From: a virus
DNA length: 64,000 bases
Strand: one strand, 5' to 3'
IMG/VR virus record: IMGVR_UViG_3300025426_000021
Span: 20,229 to 84,228 of that record
Made by a program: the position numbers and the translations under genes. Under the pieces are notes generated by a model that saw nothing but the letters and a program-made list of their open reading frames with translations, had not been told where the DNA came from and ran no database searches. This document shows, piece after piece, positions 49,976-57,477 of this stretch. Numbering within the stretch: the first letter of the stretch is position 1; every line of letters starts with the position of its first letter.

Positions 49976-50967
49976 GTTAAAAATACATCCTTATATTGGT
50001 TAATTACATTGTTAGCACTAAACTTCTCTGAAAACATGTCCCAGTTTTGACTACGTAAATACTGCACATCTAGACCTTCCATAATGTTAACTAGACTGTT
50101 ATAATCATGATAAAGTATAGCTTTATCTCCTAAATGATCTATATGAGCGGTATCGTAACCAAGATTGGTTTCTCCACTCCATGGCATTTTACCGCTCCAG
50201 GTCATCACAGGTTTGTTATGAGAGGAAAACTCTCCTACTGCTAAACCAAATGTCTCTCCCATATGACGAGCATGTATCATAATGTCACATGCATTAATAA
50301 AATTAGATATACCAACATCATTAGTTATCCACGGAAAAAACATAGCTCTATCATGTTTAATAAAAGCATTAGTAGATAAAAATAGGAAGTAAACATCGTT
50401 TCTTGTTTTAAGAATAGTTTCTACTGCTCTATGTACAAATGCTAAATCAAATGAATCATTACCTCCGTGTCTACCAATAACTAAAGCATCTTTAGGTATG
50501 CCTAGTGCAGCTTTAATATCTTTATTAGGTGCTACCTTATTAATAATATGGGGTACAAACTTGTTTATATTGTATTTTTTAGCTAAGTTTTCTGATATAG
50601 CAGCATAAACACTTCCATGAGGCTCACTACAGTTAAAAACACAATGTATACCTGTTTTACAGTTATCTGGTGTAATGTGATCTATAGTACCAGATTTAAA
50701 CATGTATAGGAAGTCTATTTTTTTATCATCTACTACTCTGCTTATATCAGTTTTTACTACAGAAGCAAGAGATACTTCTACTTTAGAATCGTATGTAATG
50801 ACTTCAAACTCTTTAGATATTTTTTCAATACCCTCGTTAGCATTCATACTAGAGGTAACAAATGTTACGTTGTGACCAAGTATATCTCTTAGTGCTAGAC
50901 CGTAATCATAGGTTACGCGGGTAGAACCGCGGTTATCGAATTGATTTGAGTGTAAGGCAATATTCAT
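49972..50967 (-). CDS. Glycosyltransferase, GT4-like (GT-B)
   Basis: The 331-residue protein has an N-terminal GSTRVTYDYGLALRDILGHNVTFVTSS, a VIGRHGGNDSFDLAFVHRAVETIL second-domain start near residue 162, and ISNFINACDIMIHARHMGETFGLAVGEFSSHNKPVMTW near 225-262, where the GETFGLAVGE segment matches the E-x7-E donor site of GT4 enzymes. It is the first gene of the glycosyltransferase run and begins one base after gp47. Substrate unknown. Confidence 0.85.
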   Translation of the reverse strand: MNIALHSNQFDNRGSTRVTYDYGLALRDILGHNVTFVTSSMNANEGIEKISKEFEVITYDSKVEVSLASVVKTDISRVVDDKKIDFLYMFKSGTIDHITPDNCKTGIHCVFNCSEPHGSVYAAISENLAKKYNINKFVPHIINKVAPNKDIKAALGIPKDALVIGRHGGNDSFDLAFVHRAVETILKTRNDVYFLFLSTNAFIKHDRAMFFPWITNDVGISNFINACDIMIHARHMGETFGLAVGEFSSHNKPVMTWSGKMPWSGETNLGYDTAHIDHLGDKAILYHDYNSLVNIMEGLDVQYLRSQNWDMFSEKFSANNVINQYKDVFLT

Positions 50968-50968
50968 A

Positions 50969-52021
50969 TTACATTTTTACTGCTCTGGAATAAAGATCGT
51001 TAACATAAAGTTTAGTTGCTTCTTTGTTTTTTACATCCATTAACTCAACAAACTCGTCAATAGACTTCTCTACACTTATGTTAAACTCCTTATTAGCAGC
51101 TTCTTCAATATTAATTTTACTTTGTTCAGTGACATCATGCTCCATTGTGAACTCTACAGGTTTAACTGCAACGAGTTTACGTACTATGGTTTCTAAAGTG
51201 ATCGGATCTACAGGTTTATCGACAATAAACTTAACGATATTACCTTGTATAGCAGCTTTAAGCGTTTCCGGTGTATATATGCCGCTAGTAAGTTCAGTAT
51301 ACTGTAATCGTCTATAAGACGGAGAAACATTATTTTCTATAAACTTGTAACTCAAATCAGCAAGATCTAATATATACAAACCTTTAGTTGTACCAAAGTC
51401 ACCCCAATCCTGTTGATACGGACAACCTACATAAAGTATAGTACCGTCTTTATATTTGCGCTCTTCTCTGTGGTGAAAATGACCAGTAATAGTTAAAGGT
51501 GCTCTATCAGTTAAATCAGATGATTTTAACCCATTTGTACATACTTTAAACGAGTTCATCTTAAAGCTGTTAACTTCAAAATGACCAATGATTAAATCAC
51601 ACTTAAGTACTTCATTAATATCTTGACCCCAAGGACAAAATGCTATTTTTCTTCCTTGGAGTGTTTCGACGGTAAGAGTGTCAACAACAGTAATATTACT
51701 CCAACCACGAAGAATGGATACGGAATTAACAGTAGAATTATCCCGGTAGTAAGCATCGTGATTACCCACGGTAATAATGATATTAAAATCACGCAATACA
51801 TCAAAAATGTCAGTAACCACGTGAAGAGTATTAACAGCAATGTCATTACGATCATGAAATATGTCTCCTGGTATTATTATGTCTTGTATACCGTTCTTTT
51901 TAAACTGTTCAGCAGCCCATTTTGCATGATCTAGAGCAATCTTGTGCCAGGTTGCGCTGTTACGATGTACACCATAATGAGGATCTGAAAATATACCGAC
52001 TTCTGAGTTTTTAATCAACAT
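50969..52021 (-). CDS. 47: Recombination nuclease subunit (T4 gp47-like, Mre11/SbcD family)
   Basis: The 350-residue protein (T4 gp47: 339) has all metallophosphoesterase motifs in order: VGIFSDPHYGVHRNS at 8-22, DIIIPGDIFHDRND near 48-61, IITVGNHDAYY near 82-92, CDLIIGHFEVNSF and LTITGHFHHREERKY. It is the Mn-dependent nuclease partner of gp46. Its start overlaps the end of the gp55 gene by 11 bases. Confidence 0.94.
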   Translation of the reverse strand: MLIKNSEVGIFSDPHYGVHRNSATWHKIALDHAKWAAEQFKKNGIQDIIIPGDIFHDRNDIAVNTLHVVTDIFDVLRDFNIIITVGNHDAYYRDNSTVNSVSILRGWSNITVVDTLTVETLQGRKIAFCPWGQDINEVLKCDLIIGHFEVNSFKMNSFKVCTNGLKSSDLTDRAPLTITGHFHHREERKYKDGTILYVGCPYQQDWGDFGTTKGLYILDLADLSYKFIENNVSPSYRRLQYTELTSGIYTPETLKAAIQGNIVKFIVDKPVDPITLETIVRKLVAVKPVEFTMEHDVTEQSKINIEEAANKEFNISVEKSIDEFVELMDVKNKEATKLYVNDLYSRAVKM

Positions 52022-52547
52022 GTTTATTAATAGGGTTTACTGGGTCATCGATACCTACTTGAGGTCCAATGGCGCTATATACTTCTTCTTGATATGCTGC
52101 TAGTGTGTCTCTCATACGTTTTTCTTTCTTAATACGAGAACGCCAGCAGTTAAAGGCAATAGAGTTAAAATATGAAAAAGGATTAAAGCCTTTGTCGAAG
52201 TTATACTTCTTATCTTTTAATGCATTAAACATATTGATAAGAGAGTCTCCAATAGCTTCTTCTTTAAATGTATAGTTAATAAAGTTAGATGCATGTGCTA
52301 ACCCATAAGCAATATTGCGTATCATAATGGCGAGATTATCACTCATTACATTAGTTGCGTAATATTTTCGAAGTTCTTCTGTAAATTCAGCTGGGCTCAC
52401 ATAGTATACCTTTTTAGCTTTAGCAGATTCACTTAATGGCTTCTTAGGCTTATCTGCTTTAGCTATTTTAGTTATTTTTACAGTCGACGGCCCTTCAGAC
52501 TGCTTCAGTAATTGTTTTTTCGGTAATTTTGATTTTTTCAAGGTCAT
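52011..52547 (-). CDS. 55: Late-transcription sigma factor (T4 gp55-like)
   Basis: The 178-residue protein (T4 gp55: 185) has a basic N-terminus, YYVSPAEFTEELRKYYAT, then IRNIAYGLAHASNFINYTFKEEAIGDSLINMFNAL and KKYNFDKGFNPFSYFNSIAFNCWRSRIKKEK, the sigma region 2-like segment that recognises the late -10 box and matches gp55 closely. It directs host RNA polymerase to TATAAATA-type late promoters, which occur here ahead of many late genes. The ATG at 52547 is preferred; one at 52583 would lengthen the overlap with uvsW. Confidence 0.88.
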   Translation of the reverse strand: MTLKKSKLPKKQLLKQSEGPSTVKITKIAKADKPKKPLSESAKAKKVYYVSPAEFTEELRKYYATNVMSDNLAIMIRNIAYGLAHASNFINYTFKEEAIGDSLINMFNALKDKKYNFDKGFNPFSYFNSIAFNCWRSRIKKEKRMRDTLAAYQEEVYSAIGPQVGIDDPVNPINKHVD

Positions 52548-53949
52548 AAAATTCTTTTCGTTTGTCGTAGTGCTTAATACCATAAATTAAATCATCGACA
52601 ATATCGACCAATGTCAATATGTCTTTGTTTTCGTGAACACGTAATCCACGACCAATAGACTGTAGAGTTTTAATTTTTGATTTACCGCCTGCAGCAAACA
52701 CTATATAATGTATGTTTTTTATAGAAATGCCAGTAGAAAATATCTTACTAATGGCAATACACACAACATTATTATGTTGTTCCATGATTTCTTGTACTCT
52801 GCGGCGTTCTTCCACCTCTACGCTACCCTGTATAAAGTATACCTGTTTATCCGTTAAAGTAGATAGCTCTTTATAGAGATTGTCTCCATGAGCTATATGA
52901 TCTATAAGAATAAGACAGTTGTTTTTAAAGTTATGAGCTAGTTGTCTGATTACTTTGTTTCTAAACTTATTGTTATGTATATAATCTAGTTCTAGCAAGT
53001 ATCTTTGTGCAGAAGATACAGCTGTATAATCTGGTTTAAAGTCGTAATTAAGTTTAATAGCTAAGCATTGTGCATTAGCAATATACTCCCCACCAGCAGC
53101 TTCTCTTAACTCCGTAGTTGTCTTTTTAAATACAACCGGACCAATAAAGTTGTTAATATTCCATGTATCGATATTATTTTCTGGTAACGTACCTGTAAAA
53201 CCAATACGTCTTAATGTAGGTACTTTGTCAAGTAGTTTGCAAACCTTATTACCTCTACGTAGTTTATGACATTCATCTACAACTAATAAACCTACTTTAC
53301 TAAACCAACTAATATCTGAGTTCTTACTCTGTAATATACCCATATTAGCAATAATAACCCGAGCATTAGGGTCTATTTCAGTATTGCCGGTCCACTTACT
53401 TACTATTTCCATAGGAAAGTTATAAGAAGTAAAGTCTTTATGAGTTTGAGACACTAAACCTAAGTCTGGAACTACTATTAATATTTTTTCAGTAGGTTCT
53501 ATTTGATGTAATGCAGCATATACCAAGTTAGCAATGATTAAAGTTTTACCACCACCTGTTGCTAACTCTACAACTCCGTAACCATTGTCTAGTGCTTTAC
53601 TAACTGCTGTTTCTTGGTAGTCTCTAAGTTTAAATTCACTACTTAATGTTTTAAACCTATCAGGGTCGAGTATATGAGTCTTTTGTACGATGTCTTTATA
53701 TTCTTGATTAACTTTAATCTCAAACGGTATGTTCTGATTGTTTAAAAACTCTATAATACCAGGTACTAAACCAATACCACAATACCCTGCAGGTGTAATA
53801 GCATATATGCGCTGAGGAATGAACCTAGCAAAACGATTAAAACGAGCACCCGGGTTCTTAACACTGAAGTGCTCTTTTATATTAGGAAGATATTCTGAAA
53901 CGATTTTTACTTCCTTACGCTTTGGGTCATATTGGAACTCAACTACCAT
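52495..53949 (-). CDS. uvsW: DNA helicase UvsW (superfamily 2)
   Basis: The 484-residue protein (T4 UvsW: 503) shows SF2 motifs: FKLRDYQETAVSKALDNGYGVVELATGGGKTLIIANLV (Q motif and Walker A) near 115-150, LIVVPDLGLVSQTHKDF, LLVVDECHKLRRGN (DEAH-like DECH), RIGFTGTLPEN (motif III), and VVCIAISKIFSTGISI and LQSIGRGLRVHENKD (V and VI). It remodels branched DNA and removes R-loops, moving replication from origin-dependent to recombination-dependent mode. It adjoins uvsY as in T4, and its 3' end overlaps the gp55 gene. Confidence 0.92.
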   Translation of the reverse strand: MVVEFQYDPKRKEVKIVSEYLPNIKEHFSVKNPGARFNRFARFIPQRIYAITPAGYCGIGLVPGIIEFLNNQNIPFEIKVNQEYKDIVQKTHILDPDRFKTLSSEFKLRDYQETAVSKALDNGYGVVELATGGGKTLIIANLVYAALHQIEPTEKILIVVPDLGLVSQTHKDFTSYNFPMEIVSKWTGNTEIDPNARVIIANMGILQSKNSDISWFSKVGLLVVDECHKLRRGNKVCKLLDKVPTLRRIGFTGTLPENNIDTWNINNFIGPVVFKKTTTELREAAGGEYIANAQCLAIKLNYDFKPDYTAVSSAQRYLLELDYIHNNKFRNKVIRQLAHNFKNNCLILIDHIAHGDNLYKELSTLTDKQVYFIQGSVEVEERRRVQEIMEQHNNVVCIAISKIFSTGISIKNIHYIVFAAGGKSKIKTLQSIGRGLRVHENKDILTLVDIVDDLIYGIKHYDKRKEFYDLEKIKITEKTITEAV

Positions 53950-54350
53950 TATGTTGTCTCAAGTTTTTGTAAATCTATTACGTTTTTATAGTCGTACGTT
54001 AACGAGCTGGTTAGTTTTTCTATTTTTTCAAGGTACTCTAAGATTATCTTCACTTGATCAATACAAGCATTAATAGAAACAATCTCATCATCCCCTGCTA
54101 TAGCTTGTTCTTGAGCCGTTTTTGACAGTACTACAGGAGAGTTAAATGCTTTAGTTTTAATCTTTTGCTTCTTGGTATATTCTAACTTGAGTAGTGCACT
54201 CTTGTATTGCATTGTTTTTGCAACCCACTTATGTTTAGTAGTAGGTGCTAACATAGCTTTTTCTTTAATGGATAGTTCATCCATTTTAATATCATTAGTA
54301 AGTTCAGATTGAAAGTCACTAATAATTTTATCTATATTGAGTAAGTCCAT
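53949..54350 (-). CDS. uvsY: Recombination mediator UvsY
   Basis: The 133-residue protein matches T4 UvsY in length (137), location (directly upstream of uvsW) and plan: an N-terminal helix, THKHKW-like TKHKWVAKTMQYKSALLKLEYTKKQKIKTKA (compare the YSKWLNKHSSIKKEMLRIEAQKK region of T4), then IDQVKIILEYLEKIEKLTSSL and a closing IDLQKLE. It would load UvsX onto gp32-coated ssDNA. Its stop and the uvsW start share one base. A TATAAT-containing promoter-like sequence lies just upstream. Confidence 0.83.
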   Translation of the reverse strand: MDLLNIDKIISDFQSELTNDIKMDELSIKEKAMLAPTTKHKWVAKTMQYKSALLKLEYTKKQKIKTKAFNSPVVLSKTAQEQAIAGDDEIVSINACIDQVKIILEYLEKIEKLTSSLTYDYKNVIDLQKLETT

Positions 54351-54364
54351 AAATCTTACTAAGT

Positions 54365-54385
54365 ATATATTATAAAATTAATAAA
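54365..54385 (-). promoter_or_regulatory. Probable non-late promoter of the uvsY-uvsW-55-47 operon
   Basis: On the minus strand the region reads TTAATTTTATAATATATA, with a TATAAT box at 54369-54374 about 19 nt before the uvsY ATG. It repeats almost exactly the sequence in front of gp41 (35675-35694). Two such matches before operons of early/middle function suggest a shared promoter class. Confidence 0.5.
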
Positions 54386-54390
54386 TCTAC

Positions 54391-54636
54391 GTGAAAAACT
54401 TTAATATTTTGTATACTAAGCTTTTAGAAGACATGACAACTGGTAGTGCTTTTGGTGCAGACCAGGCTCATGCTCCTGTAACAGGACAATCAAGTGATTT
54501 TTATGCACCAGGAGATGCAAGAAATATATGGGGTACTGGTAGTAAAAAACCTAAAAAGGACAAAAAGAAAAAAATGAATGGTGAGCCTCAACCGTTACTT
54601 CCATTACAACGTAGAACATTTCCAAAAGGGATGTAA
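54391..54636 (+). CDS. Small late protein with possible capsid-targeting N-terminus (GTG start)
   Basis: The 81-residue product is unrecognised. Starting at GTG, it reads MKNFNILYTKLLEDM, an amphipathic helix with L11-L-E13, a T4 prohead protease-like site shared in kind with six other small proteins here; the match supports the GTG start over an ATG at 54433. The remainder is disordered, Gly/Ala/Pro-rich, with a KKPKKDKKKK basic stretch that could bind DNA. Candidate internal head protein; inference. Confidence 0.6.
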   Translation: MKNFNILYTKLLEDMTTGSAFGADQAHAPVTGQSSDFYAPGDARNIWGTGSKKPKKDKKKKMNGEPQPLLPLQRRTFPKGM

Positions 54637-54645
54637 GTAGGATGC

Positions 54646-55197
54646 ATGGACATAGGCCATTGGACAACAAATGAAACTTTCAACAACGATATTTTGCCTT
54701 ACGGTTTTATTTATCGTATTACAAACCTGGTCAGTGGTAAGGTCTATTTCGGTAAAAAGCAGATTAAAAGCGTTAAAAAACTTAAGCCTCTCAAAGGAAG
54801 AAAAAACAAAAGACACTTTGACGTAGAGACAGATTGGAAGACTTATACTTCATCCTCTAATGATGTTAATGAAGATATAAAGAAGATTGGTAAAGACAAA
54901 TTTAAGTTTGAAATACTACGTTTTTGTGACAGTAAGTTTGAGTTAGCTTATTATGAAGCTAAAATACAGTTTGATCATGATGTGTTACTTAAAGGTGGTT
55001 ATTATAACGGCATTATAAACTGCCGTATTGGTAGAGCACCAGATGCTTTGCTAAAAAAGCTTGCACAAAGCAATAAAGAGCCTATCTTATTATTCGGTGA
55101 AACCTTACCCGTTAAAGTACAACCTGTATCTGAAAAACTTTCAAGAGACGGAAAGTCAGATTCTAAGCTCCTTTCAGAAGGAACTACGCAAACTTAA
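54646..55197 (+). CDS. GIY-YIG-like nuclease domain protein
   Basis: The 183-residue protein has YGFIYRITNLVSGKVYFGKK at residues 19-38, where FIY and YFG stand for the GIY and YIG strands, then WKTYTSSSNDVNEDIKKIGKDKFKFEILRF with the conserved order of GIY-YIG nucleases (Seg-like), and ELAYYEAKIQFDHDV carrying the probable metal-binding Glu. The usual Arg after YIG is not obvious (Lys present). It may be a free-standing homing-type nuclease or a virion or replication nuclease. TAAGTA lies 12 nt before the ATG. The 3' end overlaps the next gene by up to 137 bases. Confidence 0.65.
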   Translation: MDIGHWTTNETFNNDILPYGFIYRITNLVSGKVYFGKKQIKSVKKLKPLKGRKNKRHFDVETDWKTYTSSSNDVNEDIKKIGKDKFKFEILRFCDSKFELAYYEAKIQFDHDVLLKGGYYNGIINCRIGRAPDALLKKLAQSNKEPILLFGETLPVKVQPVSEKLSRDGKSDSKLLSEGTTQT

Positions 55198-55579
55198 TAT
55201 ACAAACATATGACAGTTTACCTCGGCAGGATTATCTCAAGCTTATACATTATTTTACTCTTCACACTCTTTTTACCGAATATTCTAGCTTAGAAGATAAA
55301 AAGAACACTATATACTGGATTAATAAAACAACGTGTAATATGGATATATTACCGTTTATAAAAGAGGTAAAGAAGTGTTTCCCAATACTACTTTATATTA
55401 CCAGTAAACCATATAAAACAGCATTAGTTGACAAAAATACTGCGGAATACACAGAAGTAACTACCGAGCTCAAAGAGTTTCGCTATTCTATTGATTATAG
55501 CAAGTATAGTTTTAACAAAATCAAACGGTTTTGCACGAAATTTGGCATAGAAAACTTAGCATCCGTATTCAAACCATGA
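55061..55579 (+). CDS. Unknown protein, start uncertain
   Basis: The product (up to 172 residues from the ATG at 55061) is not recognised. The part beyond the upstream gene's stop reads like real protein: YLKLIHYFTLHTLFTEYSSL, MDILPFIKEVKKCFPILLYI, FNKIKRFCTKFGIENLASVF. The ATG at 55061 forces a 137-base out-of-frame overlap with the GIY-YIG gene. A downstream non-ATG start or a frameshifted joining to the upstream gene is possible; there is no in-frame ATG until well into the conserved-looking part. Confidence 0.5.
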   Translation: MHKAIKSLSYYSVKPYPLKYNLYLKNFQETESQILSSFQKELRKLNIQTYDSLPRQDYLKLIHYFTLHTLFTEYSSLEDKKNTIYWINKTTCNMDILPFIKEVKKCFPILLYITSKPYKTALVDKNTAEYTEVTTELKEFRYSIDYSKYSFNKIKRFCTKFGIENLASVFKP

Positions 55580-55801
55580 GCTGGATTTCTCGCTCTAATT
55601 ATATAATATATAGTGAGCGCAGCGAACTTGTTAAAAAGGTCTGCAAGACTGAGACGAAGGAGCTTTGCTCCTGAGTCCCTATTATTAATACATATAATAC
55701 TATTATATGTGGTATACTCCTTAAACCGACGACACTTTATATTACTTTATTGCCAAATAAAATCAAGTGCAAATATACAAAAAAGTCGTAAATATATTGA
55801 A
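55580..55801. other. Non-coding stretch with inverted repeats
   Basis: A 222-bp gap with no convincing gene. It holds CGCTC...GAGCG around an AT-rich core (55592-55619), and AGGAGC-TTT-GCTCCT (about 55657-55671) flanked by GAC/GTC (perfect 6-bp stem, 3-base loop). No T-run follows the second hairpin directly, so it is not a clear terminator. No tRNA fold was found. A late-type CGTAAATA element closes the gap at 55787-55794. An open frame running in from 55613 is continuous with the next gene but lacks protein-like character upstream of 55802. Confidence 0.5.
55787..55794 (+). promoter_or_regulatory. Late-promoter-like CGTAAATA element
   Basis: CGTAAATA, with TAAATA beginning at 55789, 13 nt before the ATG at 55802. 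It supports that ATG as the start over the longer open frame. Confidence 0.55.
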
Positions 55802-56131
55802 ATGAAGCCAAAAAGTAAGTTTTTAACGTTATTAAATCAAATTACTATTGATGAAGGACTGACAGATGTAATAGCACCTGATCAGCAATCAGACGTTGCA
55901 AAAAAATCTGTAGACGCAGCACAAGCAGCAACTGCAGCTGCGGCAAGTAATACACTTCAAGGCATACACGCTGTTTATAACGATCCAGCTTTTCTTAAAG
56001 CATTACAATCCGGGGATACAGCAACAGCATCAAAAGCTTTAGCAGATTTAGTTGTGAAAAGTAAAGGTACAGCTGGTGGCACTCAAGGTAGTACACCAAG
56101 TGTTTCTTCAGGTGTAACACCAGCTGTTTAA
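55802..56131 (+). CDS. Small late protein with possible capsid-targeting N-terminus
   Basis: The 109-residue product is unrecognised. It begins MKPKSKFLTLLNQITIDEGL, a basic amphipathic helix with I16-D-E18-G, a good T4 prohead protease-type site. The middle is Ala/Gln-rich helical (AAQAATAAAASNTLQGI), the end Gly/Ser/Thr-rich and disordered. The start is set by the TAAATA element and the N-terminal likeness to the other small late proteins. The next gene follows after one base. Confidence 0.65.
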   Translation: MKPKSKFLTLLNQITIDEGLTDVIAPDQQSDVAKKSVDAAQAATAAAASNTLQGIHAVYNDPAFLKALQSGDTATASKALADLVVKSKGTAGGTQGSTPSVSSGVTPAV

Positions 56132-56132
56132 T

Positions 56133-56492
56133 ATGAAAAAATTTGACGCAATAGCAGATAGTATATTTCGTACTTTATTAGAAGCACCAGTACCTCCTGT
56201 AGCTGCTACTCCAGAACAGCAACCTACTACGCCTGCTGCTGGTTTAAATCAAACTGGACAACCACCTCAGCCGTTAGGAGGTCAACCTGAACAAGTGCCA
56301 CAAACTTCTCAGGAGACAACAAACTGGGAGACTACTTTATTAGATATGGCTAAAAACGCTATTATGACAGTTAGAGACAACCCTAACCTAATAAGCGATG
56401 AAGATGCTAAAGTACTTACCACACCAGTTACACAGCAAAATAAAGATGCTGGTATTATGGCGGTGCTTGGTAAACTACAGGGTAAAGCTTAA
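56133..56492 (+). CDS. Small late protein with possible capsid-targeting N-terminus
   Basis: The 119-residue product is unrecognised. It begins MKKFDAIADSIFRTLLEAP, an amphipathic helix ending in L15-L-E17 followed by Ala18, the best prohead-protease-like site of the group. Residues 20-70 are Pro/Gln-rich and disordered; 75-119 are helical (LLDMAKNAIMTVRDNPNLIS). It follows the preceding small gene by one base, and its stop shares TTAA with the opposing lysozyme gene. Confidence 0.65.
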   Translation: MKKFDAIADSIFRTLLEAPVPPVAATPEQQPTTPAAGLNQTGQPPQPLGGQPEQVPQTSQETTNWETTLLDMAKNAIMTVRDNPNLISDEDAKVLTTPVTQQNKDAGIMAVLGKLQGKA

Positions 56493-57058
56493 GGCTTTAA
56501 GTATCTGTTAGCAAAAGCTTGGTTACGACCGGTCATTTCTTTGCCGTTTACATGTCGTATGTATTGAGCTTTAACTTCTTTATCATTTCCGGTAACTACA
56601 CCATCTAAAAATCTAGGAAACTTTCCTAATACACCATTAAAGGCAAAGTCTGTTAGCATTTCTTTTTTGCTGTTGTCAAGACGATCAAATGCACCAGGCC
56701 CGAATCTAAAGTCTGTTATTTGTTTTGCCCTGGTAGCAGCAGTTTGTATGTCTTTTTTCAACATTTCAGTAGCCTGTACATCTGTAATACCACGAGAAAA
56801 GTTCTCACCAGGCTGTAACTTGTGGCCATATGCAATAGTATCTGCACCACCCTCTACACTCTTGTGCGGATGCCATAAACCGTGCTTAAAGCCTGCTTTT
56901 ATACCGTTCTCTACACTTTTTATGTAATTAATAAAATCAGGGGTAACTTGAAACCGGCTGTTATGTATATAGTGCTGAGCGAACGTAGGTGGGGGTGGAG
57001 GAGGGGTAGTATTTGGCACGATAAATTCCTTTTTTAAACTTTTTCCTGTTGCAGCCAT
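56489..57058 (-). CDS. Lysozyme-like muralytic protein (GH24/T4 lysozyme type)
   Basis: The 189-residue protein has a Pro-rich linker (residues 17-24) after a short basic N-terminus, then a domain with IKSVENGIKAGF (Glu50, likely catalytic acid), GGADTIAYGHKLQPGE (the T-x-x-YGH motif of GH24) and GITDVQATEMLKKDI. The second half, MLTDFAFNGVLGKFPRFLDG, follows the phage lysozyme plan. It cleaves peptidoglycan for lysis or entry. No signal peptide from the ATG at 57058; a longer frame upstream is hydrophobic but overlaps the divergent gene and its promoter. TAAATA lies exactly 11 nt before this ATG. Confidence 0.75.
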   Translation of the reverse strand: MAATGKSLKKEFIVPNTTPPPPPPTFAQHYIHNSRFQVTPDFINYIKSVENGIKAGFKHGLWHPHKSVEGGADTIAYGHKLQPGENFSRGITDVQATEMLKKDIQTAATRAKQITDFRFGPGAFDRLDNSKKEMLTDFAFNGVLGKFPRFLDGVVTGNDKEVKAQYIRHVNGKEMTGRNQAFANRYLKP

Positions 57059-57063
57059 ATCAA

Positions 57064-57071
57064 TATTTACT
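57064..57071 (-). promoter_or_regulatory. Late-promoter-like AGTAAATA element of the lysozyme gene
   Basis: On the minus strand AGTAAATA, with TAAATA beginning at 57069, 11 nt before the ATG at 57058. It stands 5 bp from the oppositely directed TATAAATA at 57077-57084, giving a compact divergent pair. Confidence 0.62.
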
Positions 57072-57076
57072 ATCAA

Positions 57077-57084
57077 TATAAATA
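57077..57084 (+). promoter_or_regulatory. Perfect T4-type late promoter TATAAATA, start predicted on the ATG
   Basis: TATAAATA matches the T4 late consensus exactly. In T4 this octamer covers -13 to -6. Placing it so sets +1 at 57090, which is the A of the ATG of the following gene. There is no room for a leader or Shine-Dalgarno sequence. Confidence 0.72.
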
Positions 57085-57089
57085 AATGT

Positions 57090-57443
57090 ATGATAGTAAA
57101 ATACAAAAACAAAAAGTATAGCAGTGATGATGTACCCATATTTTTGTTTTTTAGATCGGATGCTAACAAAAGAGAGTTTATTGATATATTGGCAAACTAT
57201 GAAGATTCTGGTGTTTTTATTAAGTTAAACTGTATAGATATTGCTTTACTTGGCAACACAGTAGTAAAGAATAAAAGAGCTGCTTTACATGTTAGATTGG
57301 ATAGTATTGCGGAGAAAAAAGACATACAACGGTATTTGTTTAACTCTAACGAAGAAAGCAATGCTGTTATATCTACCCCGCCCGATATAAAGCCTAGTAT
57401 ACTAGAAGGTTGGATTGAAAAACACACAAAAGACTTAATTTAA
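57090..57443 (+). CDS. Unknown late protein
   Basis: The 117-residue product is not recognised. It is a compact, basic alpha/beta protein (YKNKKYSSDDVPIFLFFRSD; FIDILANYEDSGVFIKLNCI; NTVVKNKRAALHVRLDSIAE). The start codon is fixed by the perfect late promoter ahead of it. It is followed after 34 bases by queD. No motif suggests an enzymatic role. Confidence 0.7.
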   Translation: MIVKYKNKKYSSDDVPIFLFFRSDANKREFIDILANYEDSGVFIKLNCIDIALLGNTVVKNKRAALHVRLDSIAEKKDIQRYLFNSNEESNAVISTPPDIKPSILEGWIEKHTKDLI

Positions 57444-57477
57444 GTTGATATTATTTTAAATACCTCTACCATAGGGT

